Part shown: positions 35,582 through 47,407 of the stretch, one piece after another
Numbering within the stretch: the first letter of the stretch is position 1
Layout: each line of letters opens with the position of its first letter
From: Naematelia aurantialba
Taxonomy: Eukaryota; Basidiomycota; Tremellomycetes; Tremellales; Naemateliaceae
NCBI GenBank assembly: GCA_021527695.1
Contig: JAKFAO010000005.1
Coordinates: 1,302,001-1,366,000 of the forward strand
Reading direction: 5' to 3'
DNA: 64,000 nt
The notes under the pieces: model-generated
The model's database searches: none
The model's input: only the letters and a program-made list of their open reading frames with translations
Told to the model about the DNA's origin: nothing
Translations under genes and position numbers: made by a program

Positions 35582-36368
35582 ATGGCTTCGATGGAGGATC
35601 TCATCTCCACGTTGGCGGGCGGCGCGGATATCGGCAATCAGGGCCAAAAGCTCAGAGATTTGCATGTGGGTCGACTTTTTGACTTCACATCTCTGTTACC
35701 ACCAGCCTTGCTTCCATACCATCCTACCTTGACTCCATACCACCGTACTCTCTCCATACCACCAAAGTCGTCTCCATTCTATTTTCGCATGGTTTCAGAG
35801 CTGATGATGACCTTGCCTTGCTCTGCACTTGCACTCTCCACCACAGGACCAACTAGCTTCCACCCTCCACCCCAATCCAACGTACCGTCCCATCCCGCCG
35901 CCGCAGCCTGACCCGCTGTCCCCCTCGCAGGGCCCCCTACCGCCGCCAGCACCAGCATCGTCGTGGAACGACCCTGCACCGCCCTCGTCGTTCGGCTCGG
36001 CCGCTGCGTCCGCTTGGCTCTCCAACAGCGGCAGCTCGCCGCGCCAGGGTCCGGCCACGGGTTTCGTCGGGAAGCGGGAAACGGGCTTTTCAGTCCCACC
36101 ACCCAAGAACGACCAGGCTCAGAATCCGGGCCAGGGCACCGGTACGGGGATGCCATACCACGCGGCGGTGTTGCCTGTGCGCGCGAGCCCCAAGGATACC
36201 GGCGGTTTTGAAGGAGATGCATTCAAGCCCCTCTGGGAGGGTAGGTCGGGTGGTGCCGGCGGCGCACAGGGTAGCTCTGGTAACTCTGGCGGAGGTGGTG
36301 CCGGAGGTGGGCGGAATACAGAAGAGCGAAGTGGATGGAATGGGTTCAAGGCAAAGCCGGGACGATGA
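35582..36368 (+). CDS. Small Pro/Gly/Ser-rich protein, unknown
   Basis: Two exons, 35582-35665 and 35847-36368; about 201 aa. It begins with a helical segment (MASMEDLISTLAGGADIGNQ, then GQKLRDLHDQLASTL) and continues with proline-rich sequence, FGSAAASAWLSNSG, and a glycine-rich C-terminus ending NGFKAKPGR. No domain is recognised. The N-terminal helix reads smoothly across a 181-bp pyrimidine-rich intron, which supports the model. It is probably disordered apart from the first helix. Confidence 0.65.
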
Positions 36369-37370
36369 GTTGTCGATACGCACCCAAGCGGCCGGGGCTG
36401 TGTGCGGTAGGGCATGCCAAGGCAATCTTCAGCAAGGGGGCACGGGAGAGGAAGGGATTGAATGAGCGAGAGTGGCCGGACGGGGAATGTGGCTGTGACC
36501 TCGGAGAGGGACGGGAAAAGGGGCGCGTGTAGGGTGTGTGGACCCTCCCAGGACGGGGGGGGAGTGCTCGAGAGCTTCACGGTCTGAAGAAACAATAGCT
36601 GTCAAGTCCCAATACACGACGACGCGCTCCGTGTCATTTGGTCTCTTCGGTGATGATGCGGGCTGGCAGGGCAGAGGAGTGGATGAGCTTTCGCTGTCGC
36701 TTTCGCTCTGGCAGCTGGTGTCTGGTGTCTGGTCTGGTGTCTGGTCTGGTGTCTGGTCTGGTGTCTGTGGTCCGTATCGTAGAGTGCTTATAGATGTCTG
36801 GTGTCGGTATCGGGTATCGGGTGTGCAATATTGTAGTATGTAGATTATGTCAACTCTTCTCAGAACCGGTGCGGGTACGGGCGAGTTGCTGGCGATGCCC
36901 GATGCACAAACACGAGCCACGAGCACGAGGTAGGATACACGATGCACAAGCACGAGACACGAGACACGAGACAGAAGCACGATGCACGATGCACGATGCA
37001 CGATGCACGATGAAATATCAATAAAAGCAAGGTGTGACATGTCCGCACCCTACCCTCCCCCAACGCTCAACACCCAAGTCGAGACGTAGGTCCCATGCCA
37101 GATACTGCGCTACAACATGCACTCTAACGGGACACTATGCACCTCTACCGTACTAACCCTATGCGCCTCAACATACTATATACTGCTACGACCGGTAACC
37201 CGAGGGTTCCAAAGGTCCTGACCGTTTCTCCCCCCTATCCAGGCACAAGCTAGCGAACCTCCCTGCTCTAATCGCACATACACATACACACGACCCACAC
37301 AGCCAAATCGTCCAGCTGATTAGCTTCTCAATGACTAGTAAGTAGCTTGTCCTGTCCAATGCCTTGCCGC
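36369..37370. repeat. Gap with two tandem arrays
   Basis: A 12-bp array of TCTGGTCTGGTG units lies at 36719-36768 and CACGATGCACGATG units at about 36900-37015. The rest shows no gene. This is shared 3' flank of the small gene (+) and the histidine kinase (-). Confidence 0.75.
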
Positions 37371-40300
37371 CTAGCCCTTCACATCTGCCGCTCCGTTTGC
37401 CGCTCTGCTTGTCGCTCCGTCTGCTGCTGCGTGTGCCACTCTGTCTGCCGCTCCGTCTGGCGGTCCGCCCTCGTCCACCGCTCCGTCTGCCGCTCCGTCC
37501 GCCGCTCCGTCTGCCACTCCGTTTGCCACTCCGTCCGCCGCTCCGTCTGCTTGCGCCCGCTCACCCTCATGCTCCGGCGGCACATACGTCGGCGCCGTCT
37601 CTCCGCGAGCCCGCCGCCGGGCCTCGGCTAGTCCCTCGAGGACTTTATGTTGGTGGATCGGTTTCGTCAGGACCTCGTCTGCGCCAGCTGCGAGGTATTC
37701 GTCCTGCGTACCGCGTTAGCCTCTTTGCCTCTTCTCATCTCGTCTGGTTGTGCGCCTCATGCACTCGTGCTGTGCTGTGAGGCAATGCACCTACAGCAGT
37801 CATGGGCAATCTTCAGCTCACCTGGTCTTCCCGCAACGCGTTGCCCGTACAGCCAATAATATACACCCCACAGCCCGCTCGCCGTGCCGCCCGCGCCACC
37901 TCAACACCCGTCATGAACGGCATTTGGCTACGCAGCACCTCGTCAGCTCCCACCTCGGCATCTCAGAACCCTCGTCCCCGTATCCCGTATCTGTATCTGT
38001 ATCCGTATCCGTATCCGTATCCTTGTCAACTCACTTGTCTAGGAAGACTGCGTCAAACGGCAGGCCAGACGCCGTTGCCGCCAGGAGGCTCTCGAATCCC
38101 TGTTTCCCATTATCCGCTGTTGTGATCCGATGCCCCCAGCGCGTCAGCATGCGCGACATGAGCGCTCGCGTGAGTCTGCATCACAGTCAGCCATGATACG
38201 GATAACGCGTAGGTACACGAGGCTCACTTGTCATCATCCACGACCAATACGTTCAGCGGCTCGCCTTCCGTTGGTGGCGGTGGCGCGTGCACAATGTCGG
38301 GGGGTAAGCCTAGTGGCCGAGCAGCAGCCGCGACGTTCGCTGGTACTGGTACAAGTGGTCTGTCGCTTTCGCGAGCTTCCAAGCTTGTGTCGGCTGGTGG
38401 CATGTCAATGCCCGGCGTAGGCGGTACTGCCGGGAACACAGAGTCCGCGGGCCCTGAAAATGTCAGTCACATAACCAGAGAAGTGATGCTTCCAAACAGT
38501 GGTCTGAATGGAGGCAAAACTCACCGACTGGCGTCTCAGTCGGCGACGCTGGCTCTGGCGTCTTGCCGTTCGAGTCCACGTTTTCGCCACCTGCCGCACC
38601 TCTCATGATGACCTCGACATAAGTCGTATCGCTCTCAGACCTCTCCTTGCTGCTTGCCGTTCCTGCATTCTCGGGTTCACTCTGTCCCGGTCTTGGCTTC
38701 TCAACGGCGCCAGTACTGGACGCAAGAGCCGTGACTCGCACATCGGGCGAACTGCCTGAACCATTTTCCCCTTTCAGCCCGGACCCCGCAAGATGCACGC
38801 TTCTAGCAACGCCCGTCTTCTCTCCGCCTTGCGCGCAGGGCGGGTGTGCGCCCTTGGGTAACGTGTACGGCAGCTCGAACCAGAATATGCTGCCTTTGCC
38901 GCACTGCGATTCCACGCCTAGACGACCATGCGAGAGCTTGACTATCTGCCGAACGAGGGCGAGACCGAGACCAGTGCCCTTTCCGCCTTGGCGTCGCCCG
39001 ATCTCCGTCTGCACATATGGCGAGAACAGCCGGTTACTACTCGATCGATCAGCACCCGCGCCGCTCAGATTCGGACGAGAAATAGAAATGACAAGCTTAC
39101 TCGTCCAGATCACTCTGCTTGAGTCCGACTCCGGTATCGTGAACCTCCACCCGTACTACGGCAATGCGCTTCGCACAGCGCTCAGCCTCGACATGGATGT
39201 TTCCCTTTTCCAGATCCAGTCGTCCACACTTCGCCAACCGCTCTACGCGAGCACGCTCCATGGATTTCCGTTCATCCCGAACAGGCGGAGCAGCGTCTGC
39301 CTCGAGCGCATACACGAGCCGGGTAACGATCTTGACCGAGCCCTGCGAAGTGAATTTGATGCTGTTGGAAACGAGATTGCTGCTAGGGTCAGCCTATGTT
39401 GGTCATTACCGAGTGGAAGAGTTACCTGGTGACTTGGCGCAGCCGCATCTCGTCTCCGATAAATGTGCCGCCTAATCTGTCGATTTCCGGGTCCAGCTCT
39501 ATAATCAAATCCACGCCGGCTGTTTGCGCCTGCATCCGATGCGACAGCGCTACCAGTTGTATTGATTGATGGAATTCGAACGGTTTTCTCGCTTGCGCCA
39601 GCTGTGTTTATCAGCAATATCGCAAGCCTAGTTTTGACGGCACTAACGCGACCGCTCTCCATACGATTGAAGGAGAGAACGTCGTTGAGGACCTGATACG
39701 GTATGAGCGCATGCGGTCAAGAGGATAGCTGTACCGACCTTCTCCATCATGGTCAAACTGCCCATGAGACCGTGCACCATCTCGCTCTGTTCTTTTTCGA
39801 TTCCTTTAAACACCTCCTCTCCCTCGAGATTCTGTACAGCGAGGAGTGCAGTGTTGAGCGGGACTCGAACTTCGTGGAATACTATGCGGTGTTAGCACGT
39901 CCTCGCACCAGAGTCAAGGCGGGCATACTGTACGAGACGAAGCGTTTTTTGGAATCGGACGCTCGCTTCTCCATGACCTGAGCAGCCTGTGTTGCACTGG
40001 AATCTTCTTCAGCCGAGAAACATGTAAGGTTGCAGAAACGAACCGGAATTGCATTTTGAGTTGATTACGAAGCTCGTAACGTTGCCTATTATTAGTGTCT
40101 TTGAAGAAGCTGATGGCGATGAGAAAGGCATGGAACAGGACGACTGACCGACCGTCCGTCAGTTCACGTTGTGATTGCTCTGTGGGTGTGACGTACAATT
40201 GACGAGGTCACGATAGAAGAGCTGTGGTGTGTTGGGCTCATTGGCCACGAGAATGCCAGTAAGGATGATCCACTGGGATGCACCGACGATGGCCCAGAAT

Positions 40301-41481
40301 CTGGTCAGGCGCAATGCCAGAATCGCCAGCACTGGCTGACCAAATGCTAAAGCAAAGGCTGAATTGAAGGTCCGGTCGCCGCAAGTGTTGGTGCTGTTGT
40401 AGTAGCCGCAAATGCGCATATCGATGATCTCGATATCTGCCATGGCCCACGTCGCGAAGAAGAGGAGGACCTGCCAGACATACGGACGATTTCGAGGCAC
40501 ATCGAAGATGACCATCGGGAGAACGGGCAGTGCAAAGAGCTGGCACAAAACCGTAAGCACGGACGCAAAGCTGGAGGCGGATGAGGGCGAAAGCTGGATG
40601 AGGGCTGGAGGTGGGTGAAGGTAGAGGTGGGTGAGGGGTAGAGATGGATGAGGGCTGTGGAGGACGTGGGACGCACGCCGGAGAGGAAGAAATAGCACGA
40701 CCAGGAGAATTTGCTGAATGGTTTGGGAAGGAGGGCGACGGTGAGTATCCAGCAAATGAGGAAGAAGGACGCAGCTGCGATGGCGCCTTGTTTCTGCGTG
40801 AACCATGCCTGCCAGAATCAGCTTCAACTCGGACCGCACGATGACGATGCCACTGCGCACCTCTTTCTGGTATGACCTTTCCTTTGCGGGCTCTGGAAAG
40901 GTCATGCAGAAGAAATGGAGGACGCTGTCCCACAGCCTTCGTGCGAGCTCGTACGCCCGCGAGCTGGAGAGTGCGTCCCTCGACGTCTCCGTCTTGACCG
41001 CTCCACCCTTGTCGCTCACTGGCTCGCCTTTCCCAAAAAGTGCACGGAGACTCCCGTCGTCCCCTCGTGCGCCGCCCGAGGCGTCTGATTGTGCATCTTC
41101 TGGCGCCGAGACGAGGTGTTCAAAGTCGTTGTCCACGACAAGGTGGGAGACTGGAGCGTGTACGCCCGTCCCGCTTGAAGGCTCCTCGTCCTCAAGGCGC
41201 GCGTTGGCGTGCCGCTTTGGTAATAGTTGGCGGTCTGTGCGCCGTGGCTGGAGGTCGGGGTACAGAAAGTCGACGGGTAGATGCTGCGAGTCGGAACTGA
41301 TCGACTTTGGGTAGACGAGGTCGGCGTCGAGCGCGGGCTCGTCGCCCGAGTCGGACGTGTCGGACGGCCGGCTGGGCTGCGCGAGGCGAGTCCGCAGTCC
41401 GCGCCAGAGAAGCGCGAGTCGTGAGGGCGGCTGTGAAGGCCCGGCCAGGGGAGACGGGGTGTTGCGATGGGACATGGACAT
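37371..41481 (-). CDS. Transmembrane hybrid histidine kinase (HisKA-HATPase-REC)
   Basis: Fourteen exons: 41481-40861, 40808-40677, 40593-40197, 40143-40044, 39996-39929, 39881-39739, 39692-39648, 39601-39426, 39379-39101, 39036-38525, 38453-38228, 38175-38035, 37927-37822, 37703-37371; about 1092 aa. A 200-residue soluble N-terminus precedes several membrane helices (residues about 215-410; SFFLICWILTVALLP, VLLFFATWAMADI, LVNFVLFHAFLIAISFF). A coiled linker leads to the phospho-acceptor His442 in FHEVRVPLNT. The ATPase has N box SNLVSNSIKFT, DTGVGLK and GKGTGLGLAL. The receiver has VLVVDDDK, phospho-acceptor Asp946 in FLDNQMP and Lys in LTKPI. It should feed a Ypd1-type phosphorelay. The C-terminal tail is an Ala/Asp/Gly repeat. 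The first receiver exon and the kinase domain are separated by about 220 disordered residues. Confidence 0.9.
37385..37550. repeat. Coding 12-bp repeat in the kinase tail
   Basis: Units like CGCTCCGTCTGC repeat in the last exon and encode ADGA/ADGV tetrapeptides (GAADGVANGVADGAADGA) after the receiver domain. Confidence 0.85.
37984..38028. repeat. GTATCC/GTATCT hexanucleotide array in a kinase intron
   Basis: Seven or so copies of GTATCC/CTGTAT lie inside the 107-bp intron 37928-38034 between the two main receiver exons. Confidence 0.85.
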
Positions 41482-43061
41482 GACGGACTCGGGGTTGACC
41501 GATGCAGACACAGGGAGGGACAAGGAAGATACAGTCAAGATGAAGAGACTCTCCGGAGAGCCTTGTCGCCAATTGTCAGCAAGAGCAGAGAACCCAAGTG
41601 CACGTCTCGGTCTTCCCGGCTAGATGCTGAGCTTGGCAGGTATTCGGGCTCAGAGGCCGAGAGTCGTAAGTCGATAATTCCAGCGTTGGAGTGTTGTTGT
41701 CCGTTTCGATCTCTAGTCGGTTCGGCCTCGAGTTTTCGAAGACACCCTGGGCGATGAAAAGGAGCGAACGATGAGGTTGTACTGTACAGGCTGCAGAGAG
41801 TCTCGAGGACTACATGCGATGAAGATGTTGTGCTGTGCTTTGCACTTGCTGCTGGCCGACATGGTGTGTTGCGGGAGCAGGAAATCAAGCATAACCGCGG
41901 CGTTGCACTCCACCGCCTCTCGGGCAACTGTTCCGCGTCCCAAGGTTTACTCTTTTCTTTGCTGTCGGGAGGTTTAGCAAACCTCAACTGGAGACCTGTA
42001 AACGCACATAGTAATGTTGCGAGACATGGATCTCAGTGGAGGAGGGAACATGGGGGGCAGTTATGCTTTGACGCATTCAGCGAGGACGATGGCCGGACAG
42101 CCCGATGCCGCCTCTCATATCAGTCCGTAACTTGATTTTCTGCGTGCTCGGCATTGGTGAACGATCTCGAAATCAGCTTGATTGCCCTATCAGATGCGTT
42201 GACTTTTGACATTCGGCGCCCGCACAGCGTCAGCTCCACGATTGGTGGAGCGTCCTGCCTATAAAGGCCGCAGACTAGAGGGGCGGTGAATGGATAAATG
42301 GAAACAGCAAGGGCATTCGACCATCGAGGGGAAAGGAGGCGACGGCTCTGATGCATCCAAGTGGTAGTAAGGCGCAAAGGATCTTGTCAGAGGTCGACCA
42401 GCGTGTCCCGCTACTCGCAACTCTCCATTATGCTTACTGCAAAGCGAGGGCGGGGACGCTTGGAAGCGAGTCTACACGTAGTCGTTGCCTGGACGCAGAC
42501 CGTGAACGGTCGAGGCCGTACAGTTAGAGATTGCGTTCGCGAGGCTCCGCTCGGTCTGTCATGTGCCCCCGCTGTCCCGGCTCGTCCTGACCATGTATAC
42601 GAGGCTGACTGCGTGGACACAAGGGCAATCAACTGGCGCAATGGTGCTTCTGAGATCCACCGCCGTCAACTGACTCGCCACTGACGCCTCTGGTCGAGAC
42701 TGGAATGGTATCTACGCCTTATGCCGACCTTCCGTCTCGTGCTTCTCTTCTTCTCCACGAGTCTATCTACAAGTACTGTGTATACTCCAGGTAGCTGTCC
42801 TGTCTCGCGTTCTTCTTTCGCCAGGCAACTTGCAGATCTCGGGTTACCTTTCCTACAGATCCCAAGCCCGATAAAGCAAGGTTTAAAGCAGCTATGCGAG
42901 TAGTGTAGTGCCGCGGGGTTTGTCTCTTCAGATTCCCACTATTCAGATGGACATGGACAGACCAATATCGGCGGATCCAGGACTTCATCACACACCGCTC
43001 AGCCGACCTGAAGATGGTCTAGATACAGACGGACGGCATTACATGCACACTTTCCGCACTG
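41482..43061. other. 1.6 kb gap, one promoter-like site and a small candidate ORF
   Basis: No known family is seen. An inverted CCAAT (ATTGG at 42241) and TATAAAGG (42260-42267) sit about 85 bp upstream of an ATG at 42351 that opens a 58-codon frame to 42527 with no recognisable domain. The remainder contains only non-conserved frames. Confidence 0.4.
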
Positions 43062-44645
43062 TCATCGCTTCTTATAGACGCAGCCCCGCAGGATCTGCTC
43101 CCCTTCCTTGACGCGCGAGTGCCACCCGGTTTCACCCCTCGCCGGGCCTTGCGGAACACTCGCCGTCTTCTTGAACCGAAACAGCGTGAAATGCGTGGAA
43201 GGTGATTCCTGCGATCATGTCAGCGGGGCTATCATGGTGTGTCAGGAGTGGACTTGCCTGGCTCTCAAGCTGAAACCCGAATGACTCGACTTTCGACACA
43301 AACGCGTCGGTCGAGATGAACCGAGACGTCACTTCTGCAATATGGAAGGTCCCTCTAAAGTACCATGAGCTGAGCGGCAGGTGAGAACACCGGCGACTCA
43401 CCCTTGTTTGAGGATCCTGCATGCCTCGTAGATCCCCCCCACCCAGTTGACGCCCATCAAGCTCAGACAACAGACAACAACGTCGACGATCTCACTTGCA
43501 TCGCTCTCCTTTGCCTTGCCCTTCTTCTTGTGCTTCCTCGCTGGCGCGTCGTCCTCTGCGGCAGGGGCCGCAGCGTCCGCAGCGATATGACCGCCCGGTC
43601 TTCCTGGTAGAGGGATATGTTGGAGAAAGTCCGCTTCGACCACCCATCCGCCTGTGCCCTTGCCGTCCGTGGGCATGCCGCTGTCTCCGACCAAGTCGTA
43701 GCTCAGCACCACCTTGCCCTGGGACACGAGCGCCTTGGCCAGTCCTGCGTCGCCGCACCCAAGATCGGCGACCACCGTCGCGGCCGGCAACGGGCTGAGC
43801 AGAGCGACGAGGTGAGGAAGCGGAGGCTGCGGCCACGCGGACGTCAGAGCACGGTGCGTCATGTGATACTGCAGGCTTCAGCAGCTGCTCTTTGCGAGCT
43901 CAAGGACACTGTTGACTCACATCGGCAAAAATCTTCGGATCCTTCCGCATCATCTCCACCGCTTCGGTCGACTTGGTAGAGTAGAGCTGTTCGTTGATCC
44001 ATCTGCATTCGCGAACATCAGCAGATGGCAAGAGAGACAGGAGTGCTGGACCGACCTGAACCGGGCACCCTCAAGTTTGGCTTTCATTCCTTGCTGCAGA
44101 CTTGTGAGGCCCTCTTCGACACCGACAGATTTAGGCAGGTTCTTCGAGATATCATGCGGCAGCGGCAGCTCAGCCGAGGCTGGTCTCTCACTCATCGGAG
44201 GCACTGCTTGCCACGGAGGGGTCTCCTTCACTGGTTTTATAGACTTCGACGGACCGGCCTCTTGGGGCCCAGCCCGTTTTCCCTTCTGCTCGCTATCTTT
44301 GGGTCCAGGGCGAGATGGTCTTTGAACCAGGCCGCTCGTCCCTGGTCGGAAGGTGGGCTCGTCGCTACTCGCCGCAGAGCCCTTCTTCTGCTTCTTCCCG
44401 CGCACAACACCCATCACCTCTGTGCCTTCTTTCCTCAGTTTAGGCTGCACGTCACCCCCGTCCACTCGCTTCATCACTCGTTCCAGGTTCTTCTGCACAT
44501 TGCGCACCCGCCCATCCTCGTCGTTCGTCGCAGAAGACGAAGGCCGTTTCCGCTTATTCTGCGGTTTGGGTGCTTTGACCGATAGAGGCGGGTACGATGG
44601 GCCTGCAGAGAGACCTGCGTCGAATGCCGAGGCGAAGAGCGACAT
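43062..44645 (-). CDS. RRP8: 25S rRNA m1A methyltransferase Rrp8
   Basis: Five exons: 44645-44056, 44002-43921, 43868-43402, 43354-43258, 43208-43062; about 460 aa. A basic N-terminal half with nucleolar-type Lys/Arg clusters leads to the conserved Rrp8 entry ARFRWINEQLYSTKSTEAVE. The Rossmann methyltransferase follows: VVADLGCGDAGLAKAL (SAM site), VLSYDLVG, a motif IVDVVVCCLSLMGVNW, and the C-terminal strands GTFHIAEVTSRF and STHFTLFRFKK. Rrp8 makes N1-methyladenosine in helix 25.1 of 25S rRNA. A Lys/Ala-rich insertion (APARKHKKKGKAKES) lies inside the domain between SAM strands 3 and 4. Intron 4 is GC-AG (CAG|GCAAGT, 43209-43257). It is divergent from SF3A2 over 198 bp. Confidence 0.93.
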
Positions 44646-44843
44646 GCTTGGAATGTGTCGTTGCAGATGCAGCAGCAAGAAAAGTTCAAAATGAGCACCA
44701 AGAGCGCGGGGCACCAGCCGCCTTTGAGTGCGGCAGTAATCTTTATTCGTGCACCCCACGTACACTTACCACTTGTTCTGAAATCACTCTGTCCAACTTC
44801 GTCCTCATCGAGTGGTCTGTATTTGCGGTTGACAGCGTGGACC
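44646..44843. promoter_or_regulatory. Bidirectional promoter RRP8/SF3A2
   Basis: 198 bp between two divergent start codons of RNA-processing genes. An ATTCGTGCACC-like stretch is present but no site is certain. Confidence 0.5.
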
Positions 44844-46096
44844 ATGGGTGCGTTCTCCGAGAATGAAGCACGATGAGTGTGCGCTGACCATGTCCTTCAG
44901 ACTACCAAAATAGGGCAGGTGCGAATAAGGGGTCCGGCGGCGTGGCAGGGGCGAGCGAGACGGCTGTGGATAGGAGAGAGCGGTTGCGCAAGCTCGCTCT
45001 GGAGACTATCGATCTTGCCAAGGTGAGTGAGGCTCTGCAGCCTCTCCATTCCTACATATCATTGCACATCCCGTTCCCTTTCTATACACCTTCTCTATCC
45101 ACTCTATTCGTGTCGCTTGCAACAGGCGCGTTTGGAGCGGCTGGAAATTGACCCTTGCAGGACCCATATATCCTTCGAACCCACTTGGGAACACTGGAAT
45201 GCCGACTGTGCCTGACGCTTCACGTCAATGAAGGCTCCTACCTCGCCCATACGCAGGGCAAGAAACACCAGACGAACCTCGCGCGCCGAGCGGCCAAGGA
45301 GAACCAGGAGCAGGCGCTTCAGATGATCCAGCAGGCGCCGTTGGCGAGCCAGGTGAGGAAGAAGGTGTTTGTGAAGATCGGTCGGCCTGGTAAGTCGGTT
45401 CTGCCTGGTTTGGAGTCTCCAGTTTGCAATGTCGAGTCTACGGTTTGCAATGTCGAGTGAGATACAAGGGAGGCGGACAAGGTAGAGTGGGATACAAGGA
45501 AGATGGAAAGGCAGAAGCAAGGATGGTTGGCCGTGTTGGGACGGAGACTCAAACGGGTTCTGTTCAGAGGACAGGATGGGGAGGAGGCAAGGAGGGTGTC
45601 GGGAGCCGTAGGAAGCAGCTGACCCGGGCAGGGTACAAGATTATCAAGATCCGCGAACCCGTATCACAGCGCTTAGGCCTGTTGTTCACCGTTTCGCTGC
45701 CTGAAATCAAGCAGGGCGAACGGCCGCGACGGCGGTTCATGTCGGCGTTTGAGCAGAAACGGGAGATTCCAAATAGGGCATTACAATATATGGTGGTGAG
45801 TTCCCTCCCGATCCTCCTTGTAGTCCTCTACTGTCCCAGCTTCCTAATGCGAGAGACGCGTCGCACTTGCCTGCGTTCCTTCTCGTAGTCCGGTTTGCTT
45901 GCGGATGATGCCAATGGGCGATGGAGTTATCGCAGGGAGATGCTGATCTGCGCAGCTTGCCGCGGAGCCATACGAGACAATTGCATTTGCCATACCCGCG
46001 AAAGAGCTGGTTGACGAGGAAGAGGACGCGGAATCGACATGGGAGAATTGGGACGCCGATGAAAAGGTGTACAGCTGTCAGTTTCTGTTCAAATAG
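44844..46096 (+). CDS. PRP11: SF3a complex subunit SF3A2/Prp11
   Basis: Five exons: 44844-44847, 44901-45022, 45161-45389, 45632-45795, 45956-46096; about 219 aa. The first coding exon is just ATGG, and joining it to exon 2 gives MDYQNRAGANKGSGG, the diagnostic SF3A2 start. The zinc finger is CRLCLTLHVNEGSYLAHTQG with KKHQTNLARRAAKE. The second domain includes REPVSQRLGLLFTVSLPEIK, RRFMSAFEQKRE and EPYETIAFAIPAKEL. It ends near WENWDADEKVYSCQFLFK without the proline-rich tail of animals. SF3a helps U2 snRNP bind the branch site. Intron 3 (242 bp) contains duplicated GTTTGCAATGTCGAG units. Confidence 0.95.
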
Positions 46097-46492
46097 CTTG
46101 GCCTTGTATGGCAGAGGTGATGTATACATATGAGATACGGGTCTGGAACTCTGACGCTGTACGCATGCCTGATGGACGACCTGTTTCGTTGGCGCTCTTA
46201 GCAATGCGTACGAGTATGTATGAGTTTGGCTAGAAGATTTGGCACGAGAAGCCGAGACGACCGCGAGGTGAAGAGTGGCCAAAATCAACGGATTTCAGGA
46301 ACCAAAAATGTTCAGACTGCTAGTTCGTCATATTCGTCCTTTCAACTTGTCGTTCTCAAGAGCCTGCGATATCTCCAGGACCAATAGGTCAGCTGGCTGA
46401 CAGATTTTCTGGCACCCCAGCTGACAACTGCAGCGTCTACCCAGCATTCTATCCTGCACCTCTCCGCGACTGATTGCGTTTCGATACCCAAC
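46097..46492. other. Intergenic, nothing recognised
   Basis: 396 bp between SF3A2 and the next plus-strand gene. No open frame with supporting features is seen; it presumably holds the SF3A2 terminator region and the next promoter. Confidence 0.5.
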
Positions 46493-47048
46493 ATGTCCCG
46501 CCCCCAGCACCCACACCCTGCCTCTTTCTCTGCCCTTGCCTCTGCCTCTCTCTCTGCCCCTGCATCTCCCGCTGCCTCATCATCAGCACCTGCCTCTGCG
46601 CTAGCATCGGCGACAACGCCCGCACCGGCCCACCCACATGGATCGGCACAACCGTCCAAATTGGCCAAGAACAAACGCCTCCCAGCAACGATGATCACCC
46701 CCGCGGGGACTGTGCAGCCGTCCAAGAAGAAGGGCGGGGCGGGCAAGAAGGGCGGAATGAGCGATAAGCGCAGGAGAGAGGCGGTGGAGCGGGCTGTGGA
46801 GCGCGGGGCAAAGTTGGAGGAGAAAGTCAAGGGGAGGGAGGAGCGCAAGGTGGGTCTTCCTTCTGGTTCTGGTTCCGAGCGAGACAGGCGACGTCTCAGG
46901 CTTCAATTCTGGACCGGAGGACTGTGCGATGTGATGCAGAAGCGGAAAGGAGCTGCTGCATACAGTCGGATACACGGGGCCCAATCGTTGCTGATTGGCT
47001 GATACCTCGCAGGCAAAGAGGCAACGAGCAAAGAAAGCATGGGAGTGA
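46493..47048 (+). CDS. Small Ala/Ser-rich protein with basic C-terminus, unknown
   Basis: Two exons, 46493-46849 and 47013-47048; about 130 aa. The N-terminal half is Ala/Ser/Pro-rich. The C-terminal half is strongly basic and helical (MSDKRRREAVERAVERGAKL, EEKVKGREERKAKRQRAKKA), ending WE. The last 12 codons come from a short final exon that continues the basic helix, supporting the splice. No domain is recognised; the composition would suit a nucleolar or RNA-binding protein, which is inference only. Confidence 0.6.
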
Positions 47049-47407
47049 GGATCGCTGTGTGCCAGTGGCTAGCTACACTGTTTTGTATTTATCTTGATTT
47101 CAGATGACTTGTGCACGCCTTTCATAAAGGACAAGCGCAGAGGGCCAGTCGCCCGTACAGTGCGACTGTGTATCAATTAATACTGTGCATCAATTGACAC
47201 GGCATCATGTTGCCCATTGAGAGGTGACGCAGACATCATGAATGCCATGCCCCGAAATCTTGCCCACCACTGAACTGCACGATTTGCCTTCCCATTCAAA
47301 CCCCACAAGCCACAAACCCACAACAGCAGAGCCAAGATCATAGCGCATCAATCCATCTCGTCCTACAAACTCGCGCCTACAGCCACAGCCACAGCCACGG
47401 CCACAGT
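47049..47407. other. Convergent 3' flanks
   Basis: 359 bp between the small basic protein (+) and RPS17 (-). A near-duplicate TGTGTATCAATTAATACTG / TGTGCATCAATTGACAC pair lies at about 47168-47202. No gene is seen. Confidence 0.5.
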
